A stretch of DNA of 64,000 nucleotides from a bacterium (GTDB lineage Bacteria > Patescibacteriota > Saccharimonadia > Saccharimonadales > UBA4665): NCBI GenBank assembly GCA_021799575.1, contig JAJZAD010000006.1, positions 1-64,000 of the forward strand, given 5' to 3'. The notes below the pieces were generated by a model that ran no database searches, had not been told where the DNA came from, and saw only the letters and a list, made by a program, of their open reading frames with translations. The position numbers were made by a program, and so were the translations under genes. Each line of letters starts with the position of its first letter. The first letter of the stretch is position 1. Below are positions 43,483 to 52,999 of this stretch, in pieces.

Positions 43483-43947
43483 TCAGGCAGCCTCCTCTTC
43501 CGGTTTCCCGGAATCGTCAGCGGACAATGAACTTGGTTCGGTAGCCGAACGGGCAAGATTAAAGGCTAATATGGTTTTCTGTCGAATTTCTTCTTGGCTG
43601 AAAGTTCCGGGTTTAGACTTTACGGTTTGGTTGAAAGCCGGACTTTCGACCGGTTGATCCGGTCTCGAAATCAGTTCGGGTTGTGAGTTAATGTCACTAC
43701 CCGTCTCTACTGAACTTATGTCAGGAACTTGGTTTTGGAGGTCATTAGCTGCAGCTTGCTGCCTATCCTCCCCTTCGGCGCGTAAGAGACGCTCTATTTC
43801 TTCCGGGGTTATTTCTTTACCCAGTTCTAATTGCAAAAGATTCGAGGTAGCCTGTCTCAAAGTACTGATTCGTGACTTGGCAATATCTGCCAATCGTTCA
43901 GCACTTCTACTGTATTTTAATCGCTCCCTTGAATAATCTGAATTCAT
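43483..43947 (-). CDS. hypothetical charged protein
   Basis: 154 aa ORF, predicted helical/charged. Confidence 0.65.
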   Translation of the reverse strand: MNSDYSRERLKYSRSAERLADIAKSRISTLRQATSNLLQLELGKEITPEEIERLLRAEGEDRQQAAANDLQNQVPDISSVETGSDINSQPELISRPDQPVESPAFNQTVKSKPGTFSQEEIRQKTILAFNLARSATEPSSLSADDSGKPEEEAA

Positions 43948-43962
43948 AACGCCAAAATTATA

Positions 43963-44769
43963 TTATATCCCAAATAGCAAGTGCGCATTATTAGTCGACT
44001 GAACCGCTAACCGGTTAGGATCTTCTTCCATAAGCTCGGATAAGTATTCACAGATTGTCCTAATGAATTTAGGTTCATTTATATTACCACGATATGGGGT
44101 AGGAGTCAAATAAGGAGCATCGGTTTCAAGCAGTATGCGCTCAAGCGGGATATGCCTGTACATGTCACGGGCTTTAGGATCCTTATTAAACGTAACGATC
44201 CCGTTAACACCAATGAATAAACCTCTTTCAACGGCTTTATTAAGATTTAGCTGACTGTCCGTAAAACTGTGCAGAACCCCTCTAAGCCGCCCCTGGTAGT
44301 TATCGAATATCGTCCAAAAATCCGAAAATGCTTCACGCACATGCAATATCAGCGGTAAGTCATGCTTAAGTGCCATATCCAGCTGAAGCTTTAAGAGCCG
44401 TATTTGCGCTTGCTTCCCCGAATGATGGTAAAAATAATCCAGACCGCATTCACCTATAGCTACTACTTTCGGTTTTTTTAGTAACGATTCAAAGTCGTCA
44501 CAAGTTGAAGAGTCGTTAACATAACGGTCCGTTTCATGAGGATGAATACCGACAGAAGCAAAACAAACCCGGTTTTTGCCGGCTAAGGCTACGCTTAAGC
44601 GGCTATCGTCAATATCCGTTCCGACACAGATAAGTTTATTTATCCCCTCCAGGCGGGCACGATCAATTATTTCTTCGGTACTAATACCTAGCTTAGACCA
44701 TAGCTGTGCCGTATGGTCGTCTTTAGCGGAGGTTGAGTGAATATGGCAGTGGGTATCAACAAGATTCAT
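43963..44769 (-). CDS. tatD: TatD family metal-dependent hydrolase
   Basis: 268 aa; VDTHCHIH, IGECGLDYFYH, LPLILHVREA, LLETDAPYLTP. Confidence 0.95.
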   Translation of the reverse strand: MNLVDTHCHIHSTSAKDDHTAQLWSKLGISTEEIIDRARLEGINKLICVGTDIDDSRLSVALAGKNRVCFASVGIHPHETDRYVNDSSTCDDFESLLKKPKVVAIGECGLDYFYHHSGKQAQIRLLKLQLDMALKHDLPLILHVREAFSDFWTIFDNYQGRLRGVLHSFTDSQLNLNKAVERGLFIGVNGIVTFNKDPKARDMYRHIPLERILLETDAPYLTPTPYRGNINEPKFIRTICEYLSELMEEDPNRLAVQSTNNAHLLFGI

Positions 44770-46217
44770 TCAGTTACCGTAATTGATTCCTGTTTTGGAA
44801 ACAGAGTAGAGGAAGCGGGTTTCAATTGCTCGGCGGCAAATAGTTCTTTAATTTTCTCACTGGTTTCCGGTAAAAAGGGCAATAATAAGTCGGCAATTTC
44901 TCTAATGCTACTGATAAGATAGGCCAGTATCTCGTTTAAGTGTTCCTTATCGTTAGCTTTAGCAATCTGCCAGGGCTTTTCTTCATCGATATACTGATTT
45001 AAGCCCCTTATTTGGTCCCATACCGTATCAATTGCCTTATCAAAGCGGCATTGATTCATTGCTTCCTCATAACTAGAGGTGTCATGCTCAGCGGGTGGTA
45101 TATTCTTAACCTTGCCGTCTAAAAACCTAATCGACATGGTTAATGTGCGTTGGATTAAATTGCCCAGTTCATTTGCCAGTTCATCGTTATAAGCACGGGT
45201 CAAACGCTCCCAGTTGAAATCGCCGTCGTCCCAGCTAGGGATATGTCTGAGCATATAGTAGCGAAAGGCATCCACTCCATGGGCATCAATGGCATCAAAC
45301 GGACTGACCACGTTGCCTAAACTCTTACTGATTTTTTTGCCGTCTACAGTTACAAAACCGTGAACGTAAAGCTTTTCCGGTAACGGCAAACCCAGAGAAA
45401 GTAACATGGCGGGCCAAATAGCCGCATGAAAACGGATAATATCCTTGCCGATAATCTGGACGTTAGCTGGCCAGTATTGCTTAAAGTCACTATGTTCCGG
45501 ATAACCTAACACGGTCAAGTAGTTCATTAAAGCCTCAAACCAGACATAGATGACTTGGGTGGCGTCTCCAGGAACCGGTATGCCCCAGGATATTTTGTCC
45601 TTCGGTCTACTGACGGATATATCCTCCAGCCCTTGATCAATTACTGCTAATATCTCGTTGCGGCGGCTATCGGGTATAATCTCGAATGAGTTGTTTTCAA
45701 TCGCTTGTTTAATAACTGCTGAGTAGTTGCTAAGACGGAAAAAGTAATTCTCTTCTTTTAGCTTTTCGTACGGCCGGTTATGGGCCGGACAGATACCGCC
45801 ATTGTCTTTCACTTCAACCTCTGTAAAAAAAGCCTCATCTCCGGTACAATACCAACCTTCATATTCACTTTTATAAATATCCTTTTTCAGATTTTTCCAG
45901 ATAAGTTGAGCCCGTTCTATATGGCCCTCATCGGTAGTACGGATAAAACGATTGTTGCTGATAAGCAGCGCTTTGGTCAATTCCCGGAATTTGGCGGACA
46001 CCGTGTCGGTGTATGCTTGCTCACTTTGGCGCTTGGCTTCGGCTTTTTCCGCTACCTTGCCTCCATGTTCGTCAGTACCGGTTGAAAAAATCACTTCGTC
46101 GCCGGATAGTCTGGCGTAACGGGCTAAAGCGTCGGCACATAAAAGTTCCAGCGCATAACCCACGTGCGGATCGGCATTAACATAAGGTATAGATGTAGTT
46201 ATATAGTACTTTCCCAT
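44766..46217 (-). CDS. metG: methionyl-tRNA synthetase
   Basis: 483 aa; YVNADPHVGYALE (HIGH region), KISKSLGN (KMSKS). Confidence 0.97.
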   Translation of the reverse strand: MGKYYITTSIPYVNADPHVGYALELLCADALARYARLSGDEVIFSTGTDEHGGKVAEKAEAKRQSEQAYTDTVSAKFRELTKALLISNNRFIRTTDEGHIERAQLIWKNLKKDIYKSEYEGWYCTGDEAFFTEVEVKDNGGICPAHNRPYEKLKEENYFFRLSNYSAVIKQAIENNSFEIIPDSRRNEILAVIDQGLEDISVSRPKDKISWGIPVPGDATQVIYVWFEALMNYLTVLGYPEHSDFKQYWPANVQIIGKDIIRFHAAIWPAMLLSLGLPLPEKLYVHGFVTVDGKKISKSLGNVVSPFDAIDAHGVDAFRYYMLRHIPSWDDGDFNWERLTRAYNDELANELGNLIQRTLTMSIRFLDGKVKNIPPAEHDTSSYEEAMNQCRFDKAIDTVWDQIRGLNQYIDEEKPWQIAKANDKEHLNEILAYLISSIREIADLLLPFLPETSEKIKELFAAEQLKPASSTLFPKQESITVTE

Positions 46218-46244
46218 ATTTTTTCCTTGCAGATTATTTTAGCA

Positions 46245-46718
46245 TCAATGGTCTTTCAGGGCGTGTTCCAGCCGGGTTATAAAGCCCTGCTGCTTGGGAA
46301 ACAGCTTATTTTTAGCTGAGTCGGCGTCGAACCAAGCGATACGGTCAATCTCGACAAAAGTTTGCATTATCCCTGATTGCGGCGGCCATTCCATATCGAA
46401 AGTGTTGGATGTGAATCTATTTAAGTCCGGATCTCCTTCAACGGCAAAAATATGGTTTATTTTCATATTCGATTGCGGCAATTCACCCAGATCGATAAAC
46501 TTAGTATTTTTTATAGGCGGTCTTAGTCCGGTTTCTTCACTAAATTCGCGTTTCGCCGTAGCGAATACGTCGTTATCATCCGAGCTATCCGGTTCTCCTT
46601 TAGGTATAGTCCAGAGATCCTTACTCTCCCAAAACGGTCCTCCGGGATGAGCCAGCAAGACGTAGAACTTACCATTCTTTTGCTTATACAGTAAGATACC
46701 GTAACTGGTTTTAATCAT
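46245..46718 (-). CDS. NUDIX hydrolase
   Basis: 157 aa; GEPDSSDDNDVFATAKREFSEETGL Nudix box. Confidence 0.93.
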   Translation of the reverse strand: MIKTSYGILLYKQKNGKFYVLLAHPGGPFWESKDLWTIPKGEPDSSDDNDVFATAKREFSEETGLRPPIKNTKFIDLGELPQSNMKINHIFAVEGDPDLNRFTSNTFDMEWPPQSGIMQTFVEIDRIAWFDADSAKNKLFPKQQGFITRLEHALKDH

Positions 46719-47160
46719 CAGCTAATAGTTTAACAAAGTCTGTCTCTTCGTCAGGGTCGAGCTCGGTAAATAAGTCGGTTTCGAATTGTTCGGACACCTG
46801 ATACAAATAATCCTTGTTATACCTGGGATAAACATGGAAATGGATATGGTTGATCTTTAAACGGCTTTGCGGCATGAACGGTCGAAAATTTTGTCGGATA
46901 TCCGCTCCTTGGCCGAGTTTATTGACCAACCGCTGTTCGATAAAAAAAATAAGTTCAAAGATATCCAACAACTCGTCTTTGGTTAACTCCCAGGGTTTTT
47001 CAATATGACGTTTGGACGTGACAAGAAAATGGCCCGGAACTTTTCTGGGATTACTTAAAAAGGCCTGGGCCAGATTATTACTCTTTAGTATTCGCTCACC
47101 CAAATTGCAAAATGGACATTGGACCGGATCGGATTTTTTACCGTTCGTTTTGTTAGTCAT
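46711..47160 (-). CDS. HIT domain protein
   Basis: 149 aa; CPFC..., HFLVTSKRHIEKPWEL, NHIHFHVYPRY (HxHxH). Confidence 0.9.
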   Translation of the reverse strand: MTNKTNGKKSDPVQCPFCNLGERILKSNNLAQAFLSNPRKVPGHFLVTSKRHIEKPWELTKDELLDIFELIFFIEQRLVNKLGQGADIRQNFRPFMPQSRLKINHIHFHVYPRYNKDYLYQVSEQFETDLFTELDPDEETDFVKLLADD

Positions 47161-47181
47161 TTTTACCTCCGGTTATTGTTC

Positions 47182-47258
47182 TGGTGGGGCTACATGGACT
47201 CGAACCATGGGCCTCAGCAATGTGAATGCTGCGCTCTAGCCGACTGAGCTATAGCCCC
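47182..47258 (-). tRNA. tRNA-Val(CAC)
   Basis: GGGGCTATAGCTCAGTCGGCTAGAGCGCAGCATTCACATTGCTGAGGCCCATGGTTCGAGTCCATGTAGCCCCACCA; anticodon loop TTCACAT. Confidence 0.95.
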
Positions 47259-47283
47259 CATTGATCTTTTTGCTAATTATATA

Positions 47284-48549
47284 TTACTCGTTCCGGTCGA
47301 TATAATCCTGGCAAAATCGTTCGAAGACGGCATTAGTCCAGCCGAAACCGGTTTGTGACGGATATAAACCCCTCATAGGCGGTTTATCCGGAGAAACCAC
47401 GTTATACTTTTCTAAAAATACGCCGTGGTGGTTAAACCATACTAGGTTGCACGACAGCCATCTGTTAACAATCCGTTTTGCCTCGCGATGATAGCCGTAA
47501 CGCTCGAGTGCCTGAACCACTATAAAGTGTAAAGGCGCCCAGCCGTTAGGGTAAGCCCATTGGGTTGGAACGGACATAAATTGCAGCCCGGACGAATGTT
47601 CGGTAGTGGCTAAACCGCCTTTATTTTCAAATCTTTTCAGTGAATCGACCAATCTTGCGGCTTGTTCTTCCGAAGCCATTCCAGCCCACATCGGGAAATA
47701 TGCCGCCAGTGAAGCTATTGTGCCGCGTCGGGCCTTAGTATAATCGTAGTCGAAGTATAACCCCCTGAACTTGTCCCACATCAATTCATTCATTACTGCT
47801 TTACGCTGTTCTTGTGCAGTTTCCCATTTAGCAGCTTCCTCCCACGAACCGTTGATTTTAGCTACCCGGGCAAAATCCGACTCATACTTATATAACAGCG
47901 CATTTAAATCTACGGGTAAAAAGTTTAATGTTTTGCGCTGAAAGCGCGTAGTCATATCCCAGCCGCTTTCGGTTTCGGCAATGTCGTTTAAGTAGTTGCT
48001 GTCATAATAGCGGCTCAGCCCCCTGTATACCAGCCGCGCATTGGGTTTGCGCTGGCCCATCCAGACACCTTGATATTCTTCTTTAGCTATAGCCATCCGT
48101 TCGTTAACCCAATCTTGCCCCATGTCGTAGTGTTTATCTATGTCCATGATTAATGAGGTTAAAAACGGGGGTTGCGAGCGACCGGTCATAAAGTATTGTG
48201 AAGAGTTAGGAATTATCCTGAAGCGTTTAAATAGGAAAAGTAAATCTTCCAGAATGCCGGTAATAAGCTCCTTATTATCCTCCTGCCAAAGCCCCTGTAC
48301 CATAAAATAACTGTCCCAATAAAACAGTTCGTCAAAGTCAAACTCGCGTCCTTCGGCGTATGATGGTACCAAATAAGGATATGGCAGACCGATTAAGCTG
48401 CCTTCGTCTTTGGGGTGAAACTTGATCAGGTTACGCCAATAATTGTTAATGTAAGATCTGGCACCTGCCACGGCTTCAACTGTCAGTTGAGGTTCTTTTT
48501 TGGTAAATACGCTAGCAGTATAGATTTTGGCTTTTTCTAAAGTTTTCAT
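47284..48549 (-). CDS. trehalase-like glycoside hydrolase (GH37 type)
   Basis: 421 aa; FDFDELFYWDSYFMVQGL, FMTGRSQPPFL, QWAYPNGWAPLHF trehalase signatures. Confidence 0.85.
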   Translation of the reverse strand: MKTLEKAKIYTASVFTKKEPQLTVEAVAGARSYINNYWRNLIKFHPKDEGSLIGLPYPYLVPSYAEGREFDFDELFYWDSYFMVQGLWQEDNKELITGILEDLLFLFKRFRIIPNSSQYFMTGRSQPPFLTSLIMDIDKHYDMGQDWVNERMAIAKEEYQGVWMGQRKPNARLVYRGLSRYYDSNYLNDIAETESGWDMTTRFQRKTLNFLPVDLNALLYKYESDFARVAKINGSWEEAAKWETAQEQRKAVMNELMWDKFRGLYFDYDYTKARRGTIASLAAYFPMWAGMASEEQAARLVDSLKRFENKGGLATTEHSSGLQFMSVPTQWAYPNGWAPLHFIVVQALERYGYHREAKRIVNRWLSCNLVWFNHHGVFLEKYNVVSPDKPPMRGLYPSQTGFGWTNAVFERFCQDYIDRNE

Positions 48550-48628
48550 ACTTCTACTAGTAAGCCTAGTCTCGTGTTGCTATACGGTCAAGCCATCGTT
48601 TTGTTTATTACAAAAGTCTAACCAAAGC

Positions 48629-49342
48629 TCAGTTGTTGATCACTACTCCGTTACGTTTTTTATTGGTTTGCTTGTCTTTTGCCATTGCTTTGCTCGCTCG
48701 ATTGATTACATCGTCAGGAGAATCTCCGGGTTTAAACATTGCCGAACCGACTGAAAAGCCCACATAACCTATATCTTCTCCACTGGCTAAACGATCCTGT
48801 TTCCACTGATCAAGCCCCGCGTTAACTTGTGACTTAAATCTCTGCTTGATTATTTTAACCCGCTCTTCGGGAGAGATAGATGGTGATTGAGAGTCTTCGT
48901 CCCTGGGAGCAAGACTGAACATTCCCCAGATTTCATCCCCTCCCGGTCTGCCTAAGATAACGTCGGTATCGCGAAAGTGATTTCTAAGAATTTCTCCAGT
49001 GGTTGCTATTAACTCGTCTCCTCTGTCATGTCCGAATCGATCATTTATCTGTTTGAGACCATCAAGATCTCCAAAGATTAACGCAAAAGGGTTACCTTCG
49101 TTGACTAAACTTTCCAAAGTCTTTCTGGCGATACTGGCACAAAGCAAACCGGTCAGCTTGTCATACGTCAAGTTATCTATTTCCGCGCGTAAATTGTTTA
49201 TTTCTGCCTGCAAAATAACGTTTTTACTTTCCAGTACAGCGATCTTACCAATTAAAATACTAATATGTATACCGGTATCGATATCCGTACCAACCGATAC
49301 ATACAATTCCGAGGGTGATTTAAAATTATCCGATTCGTGCAT
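48629..49342 (-). CDS. GGDEF domain protein (putative diguanylate cyclase)
   Basis: 237 aa; DKLTGLL, FGDLDGLKQINDRFGHDRGDELI, RPGGDEIWGMF, FSVGSA. Confidence 0.88.
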   Translation of the reverse strand: MHESDNFKSPSELYVSVGTDIDTGIHISILIGKIAVLESKNVILQAEINNLRAEIDNLTYDKLTGLLCASIARKTLESLVNEGNPFALIFGDLDGLKQINDRFGHDRGDELIATTGEILRNHFRDTDVILGRPGGDEIWGMFSLAPRDEDSQSPSISPEERVKIIKQRFKSQVNAGLDQWKQDRLASGEDIGYVGFSVGSAMFKPGDSPDDVINRASKAMAKDKQTNKKRNGVVINN

Positions 49343-49582
49343 AAGATATTAATTATTATATCATAATTTTTTGTATTTAAGTATTTACTGTTATAAATAA
49401 TAATCCTGGCATACCTGGATTCTCTTTACCGGCAATGAACGGTTTTGAATCTTTTTTATGCATCTTCGGCACAAGAATCACCAGATAGAAATAATATAAC
49501 CTGCACTATGAGCAAATTTAGCCCTACGTAAAACCGTATTTGTTTGTTCGGATATCCAATTTTATCTAAGAGGTTATAAACT

Positions 49583-50164
49583 TCAATATGTGATTTTTGT
49601 TTGTTTTGTATCTCTCGGGTCATGGACTATGTAGGGAAGCTCGGTTTCATCAGCCATTATTCCTGTTAATAACGTGCCTACCGCATATGTAAGATGGGTC
49701 ATACGTTCAACCAATTCCTTATGAGACAATCCGTGTTCTCTTTGAATTTCGAAACTATATGTAGACGGCTCATCCTTGGTAAAACGTACCCTGACTAATC
49801 CTCTGTCGATAACCCCGTTGTCCTGATCCTCGACCTGAGCGGTTAAACCGAAGCTGTCGTCCCCGTACCGGTCAAAACCTTGGAATGCCGGGATCTTTAT
49901 GTCCGGATGAATAATAACGATTTTACTTTTCTGTTCTGTGCCGACTTGCTGCATTCTGACATCGGGTACGGTAGGAGCGCTTATTTCCCAGTCGGAAGAC
50001 AATCTCATGGCAATAAACGAAGCCGCATCAACGAGCGTTGCAGCCCTTGCATTAACTGCCTGTATTTCTGATACCTCTTTTATACTTATCTCACCGATTC
50101 CACCTTTATTTATCCTATCAGACCATTTGAAATGCGAAGAAGGTGCTTGTTGAGATAACTCCAT
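49583..50164 (-). CDS. hypothetical protein
   Basis: 193 aa ORF; no family recognised. Confidence 0.65.
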   Translation of the reverse strand: MELSQQAPSSHFKWSDRINKGGIGEISIKEVSEIQAVNARAATLVDAASFIAMRLSSDWEISAPTVPDVRMQQVGTEQKSKIVIIHPDIKIPAFQGFDRYGDDSFGLTAQVEDQDNGVIDRGLVRVRFTKDEPSTYSFEIQREHGLSHKELVERMTHLTYAVGTLLTGIMADETELPYIVHDPRDTKQTKITY

Positions 50165-50290
50165 AGTTTCTCCTTGTTAACAAATGAACTATTGCACTGC
50201 ACCAGTAATAATGCAAGCTAAAGCAGAATTACGCGGATATTTTATGTTTTCCTGAGTGAGTGCCTAAAAGATAGAGAAGGTCTAAACAAA

Positions 50291-50314
50291 TTTTTGGCCT
50301 GAAAAGGCCTTTTA
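50291..50314. terminator. hairpin GGCCT-GAAA-AGGCC with flanking T/A runs (possible bidirectional terminator)
   Basis: TTTTTGGCCTGAAAAGGCCTTTTA between tmRNA and 49583..50164. Confidence 0.45.
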
Positions 50315-50345
50315 CAGCTATATCTTTTTTACGCCTTGGAACCAA

Positions 50346-50371
50346 ACAAAAAACCTTCGGTTTAGCCGAAG
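50346..50371 (-). terminator. Rho-independent terminator of tmRNA
   Basis: Minus strand CTTCGG-CTAAA-CCGAAG-GTTTTTTG just after the encoded CCA. Confidence 0.85.
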
Positions 50372-50379
50372 ATCCCTTA

Positions 50380-50781
50380 TGGTGGAGCTGCCGGTTATTG
50401 CAACCGGGTCCGTTAGTTTACCTTGGTTAGTTTTCTACAGGCTTAGGTCGTTTTAATACTTGGCGGCAGCTTCTAAACGATCAAACTTTCAGCCGTTGCA
50501 ATTCGCTAAAGTCTTAAACAAACGCTGCGAATAAACGATTGTTGCATCCAGAAAAATATGAAGCGCTCTATTAGTTATCTGGCATCACTCTTAGGCACCG
50601 TCTTAGATTAAGCTAAGGCTAAAGCATAGTTTGATGGCATGAAGAGACTTTTTACGTTCCCTAGAAAGCCAGCAGCTACGCGATTAAATGCTTTTGCATT
50701 TAGAATGTGTTTGCCTATTACGCTGACAAGCGACCTGCTTATGCTAATCTGTAAATCCAACGTCGAGCTAAATTCAGCCCC
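50380..50781 (-). ncRNA. ssrA: transfer-messenger RNA (tmRNA)
   Basis: 5' GGGGCTGAATTTAGCTCGACG pairs with 3' ACCGGCAGCTCCACCA (tRNA-like ends); T-arm CCGGT-TGCAATA-ACCGG; internal tag frame ends ...MPSNYALALA-TAA at 50610-50608; followed by terminator. Confidence 0.92.
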
Positions 50782-50834
50782 GTTTAGTTTCCTGCCAACA
50801 ACACCATAACTGTTTTTGGCACAGCTATATTATA

Positions 50835-51638
50835 TCATTTAAGGTGCCGTTTTTGCACTATCGCGGCCAGGTTAAGCCACTGTTCGATGCTTAGCTGCTG
50901 CGGTCGGATAGATTCATTAAGACCGGACGTATTAAGAAAGCCGCCGACTTCGGTTTTATTCAGACGGAGCCCCGAACTTAAACTGTTTACTAGCGTCTTG
51001 CGTTTTTGGTTAAAGCTAATTTTGAGTATCTGGAACAACGTCCTCTTTAAGTCGTTATTAACAAGCTGGTTCTGCTTGCGGGTCAATTTAACGATTTGCG
51101 AGTCAACTTTAGGCGGTGGAATAAATAATTCAGCCGGGATAATACTACCGAGTTCAATATCCCAATAAAGCTGAGCCGTTACCCCTAATAAAGACAACTT
51201 ACCGGGTGGTGCCGATAGACGCAGAGCCACCTCGCGCTGGACCAGTAGAACCGCAACTTCAGGCGGATTTACTGCCTGACTTAAGAGGCGTATCAGGTAA
51301 CTTGTAAGGTAGTACGGTATATTAGCTACTACTTTATATCCTAAAGGCAAGTTTCCTAAATCGTATTTACGGATATCCTGATACACAATTCTAAGCTTCG
51401 GTTCGTTACCAAAACGCTTATTGATTTCACCGCCAAGCGATCGGTCTAATTCGACTGCAATCACTGACTTTGCGTGTTTTATTAGTATTTCCGTCAAGCT
51501 ACCTAGTCCCGGTCCGATTTCCAGCACCGTATCGGAAGAACTTATGTCGGCCATATCGGTTATTTTATTTAGGGCTTCGGGATCACGTAGCCAGTGTTGA
51601 CCCAGAATTTTCTTCGCTATAGATAAATCTTCTTGCAT
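50835..51638 (-). CDS. rsmA: 16S rRNA dimethyladenosine transferase RsmA/KsgA
   Basis: 267 aa; KKILGQHWLRD, VLEIGPGLGSLTEIL, VANIPYYLTSYLI. Confidence 0.95.
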   Translation of the reverse strand: MQEDLSIAKKILGQHWLRDPEALNKITDMADISSSDTVLEIGPGLGSLTEILIKHAKSVIAVELDRSLGGEINKRFGNEPKLRIVYQDIRKYDLGNLPLGYKVVANIPYYLTSYLIRLLSQAVNPPEVAVLLVQREVALRLSAPPGKLSLLGVTAQLYWDIELGSIIPAELFIPPPKVDSQIVKLTRKQNQLVNNDLKRTLFQILKISFNQKRKTLVNSLSSGLRLNKTEVGGFLNTSGLNESIRPQQLSIEQWLNLAAIVQKRHLK

Positions 51639-51640
51639 GT

Positions 51641-52927
51641 CTACCAGTTATGATTTGCCGTCCAATATACATAGGCTTCATACCAACCGCCATACCTAGT
51701 ATCGGCATACCAGTTACACCATTCTAGTTGGGTTATGGGATTAGTTTGCCAATCTGAACCAAAAGCGGCCATTTTATCCGGAGGAGTGGACTGGCATAAG
51801 CCATAACCGACGTAAGCATCATTGGCATATTGCTGAACAAAAGTTGCAGGACAATATCCTATGTCTCCCTGCCATTTGGTAGGACACCAACCTGATTCGT
51901 TGCTGATAATGTAATCGGCATACTGATAGTCTCCAGGAGGGATTCCGGCTAATGCCATGTCGCCCTTAATACCGGATAGGTTGGTTCCTTCCAGGATAAT
52001 TTCGGTTACCGGAGGCACGGTTATTACCGTTTGGATTGGCGTGGAACTGACCATCACTCCGTTTTGGGTATTTTCTTGATAGGTAATGACTTCCTGCCCT
52101 GCAGATCCTTGTTGTTGGATCGCATTAGTACCGTATGACAGGGAACTATCATAGACAGTATCTATCGGCATAGGTATGGTCTGGGTTACAGCGGTAACTT
52201 TAATTCCGTTCCTGACGATTGCAACCTGCATATCCGGAGTGATCGGCGTATCTAAGGCAGGTATGATCTGATCGTTTGGAGCCAGATGAATGTTATCGAG
52301 CTTAATTAAATCCGCCACGGTAGTTGCATGGGTATAAGTAACCAGCGGTATGCCATAAACGTTAAGATTGACAGGAGTTGCCGGATCGATTACTACTTGT
52401 TCTCCGATCGCCCGTTGGCTTAAAAAATTAGACGTCGGTATTGTAGAAACATAGTCAGCGGGGTTAATCTTGATGCCCGCCTGCTCGGCAATAGCCCGAG
52501 GCGTGGCGGCAGCTGAAAAAGTAAAAATATCTTGTGAGTTATCTACTATCTCAACGGGTACGGCTCGATAGATATTAATTCTAAAATCATCCTGGTTAAT
52601 GGGAGTGTTCAAGCTGGGTTCGACAACATCACCGGGATGTAAAGATATATTCAGTTTGCTTAGTAGTTTGCCGACAGTCGGTTCGATAGAGGGTACTACC
52701 TGCTGAATATGATCATGGCTAATAATAACCACCTTCGGAATCGGTACCTTTGCCGCAGAGGGCGAAGACTTTAAAACCAGAAAGCCGAGTACGGTAATAA
52801 TTAGCAGTCCTATAAAAACAAAAATCGGAACTGCAAACGGATGTCTGCTAGCCCGTTTTGCGGTCCGTAAGTGGCGTCTTTTAGCCAAAGTAAAGCGCCG
52901 TTTATACAAATTGAACTTCTTATGCAT
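51641..52927 (-). CDS. secreted/anchored Rpf/YabE-like protein: ubiquitin-like DUF348 repeats, G5 domain, C-terminal lysozyme-like domain
   Basis: 428 aa; N-terminal TM; repeats (KLLSKLNISLHPGDVVEPSLNTPI; IAEQAGIKINPADYV; DLIKLDNIHLAPNDQIIPALDTPI), G5-like YQENTQNGVMVSSTPIQTVITVPPVTEIILEGT, C-terminal YIISNESGWCPTKWQGDIGYCP...YGLCQSTP. Confidence 0.85.
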   Translation of the reverse strand: MHKKFNLYKRRFTLAKRRHLRTAKRASRHPFAVPIFVFIGLLIITVLGFLVLKSSPSAAKVPIPKVVIISHDHIQQVVPSIEPTVGKLLSKLNISLHPGDVVEPSLNTPINQDDFRINIYRAVPVEIVDNSQDIFTFSAAATPRAIAEQAGIKINPADYVSTIPTSNFLSQRAIGEQVVIDPATPVNLNVYGIPLVTYTHATTVADLIKLDNIHLAPNDQIIPALDTPITPDMQVAIVRNGIKVTAVTQTIPMPIDTVYDSSLSYGTNAIQQQGSAGQEVITYQENTQNGVMVSSTPIQTVITVPPVTEIILEGTNLSGIKGDMALAGIPPGDYQYADYIISNESGWCPTKWQGDIGYCPATFVQQYANDAYVGYGLCQSTPPDKMAAFGSDWQTNPITQLEWCNWYADTRYGGWYEAYVYWTANHNW

Positions 52928-52999
52928 AAGAACAAAGCAGTTTTAGTTAGATGCCGACACTCGCAACAACAGCATATCACTCTATTGTAGCAAATGGTG

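Noticed and set aside
50621-50781. Protein-coding gene in the 50.4-50.8 kb interval
   Set aside because: The ends and internal tag frame fit tmRNA; no normal-length ORF is present.
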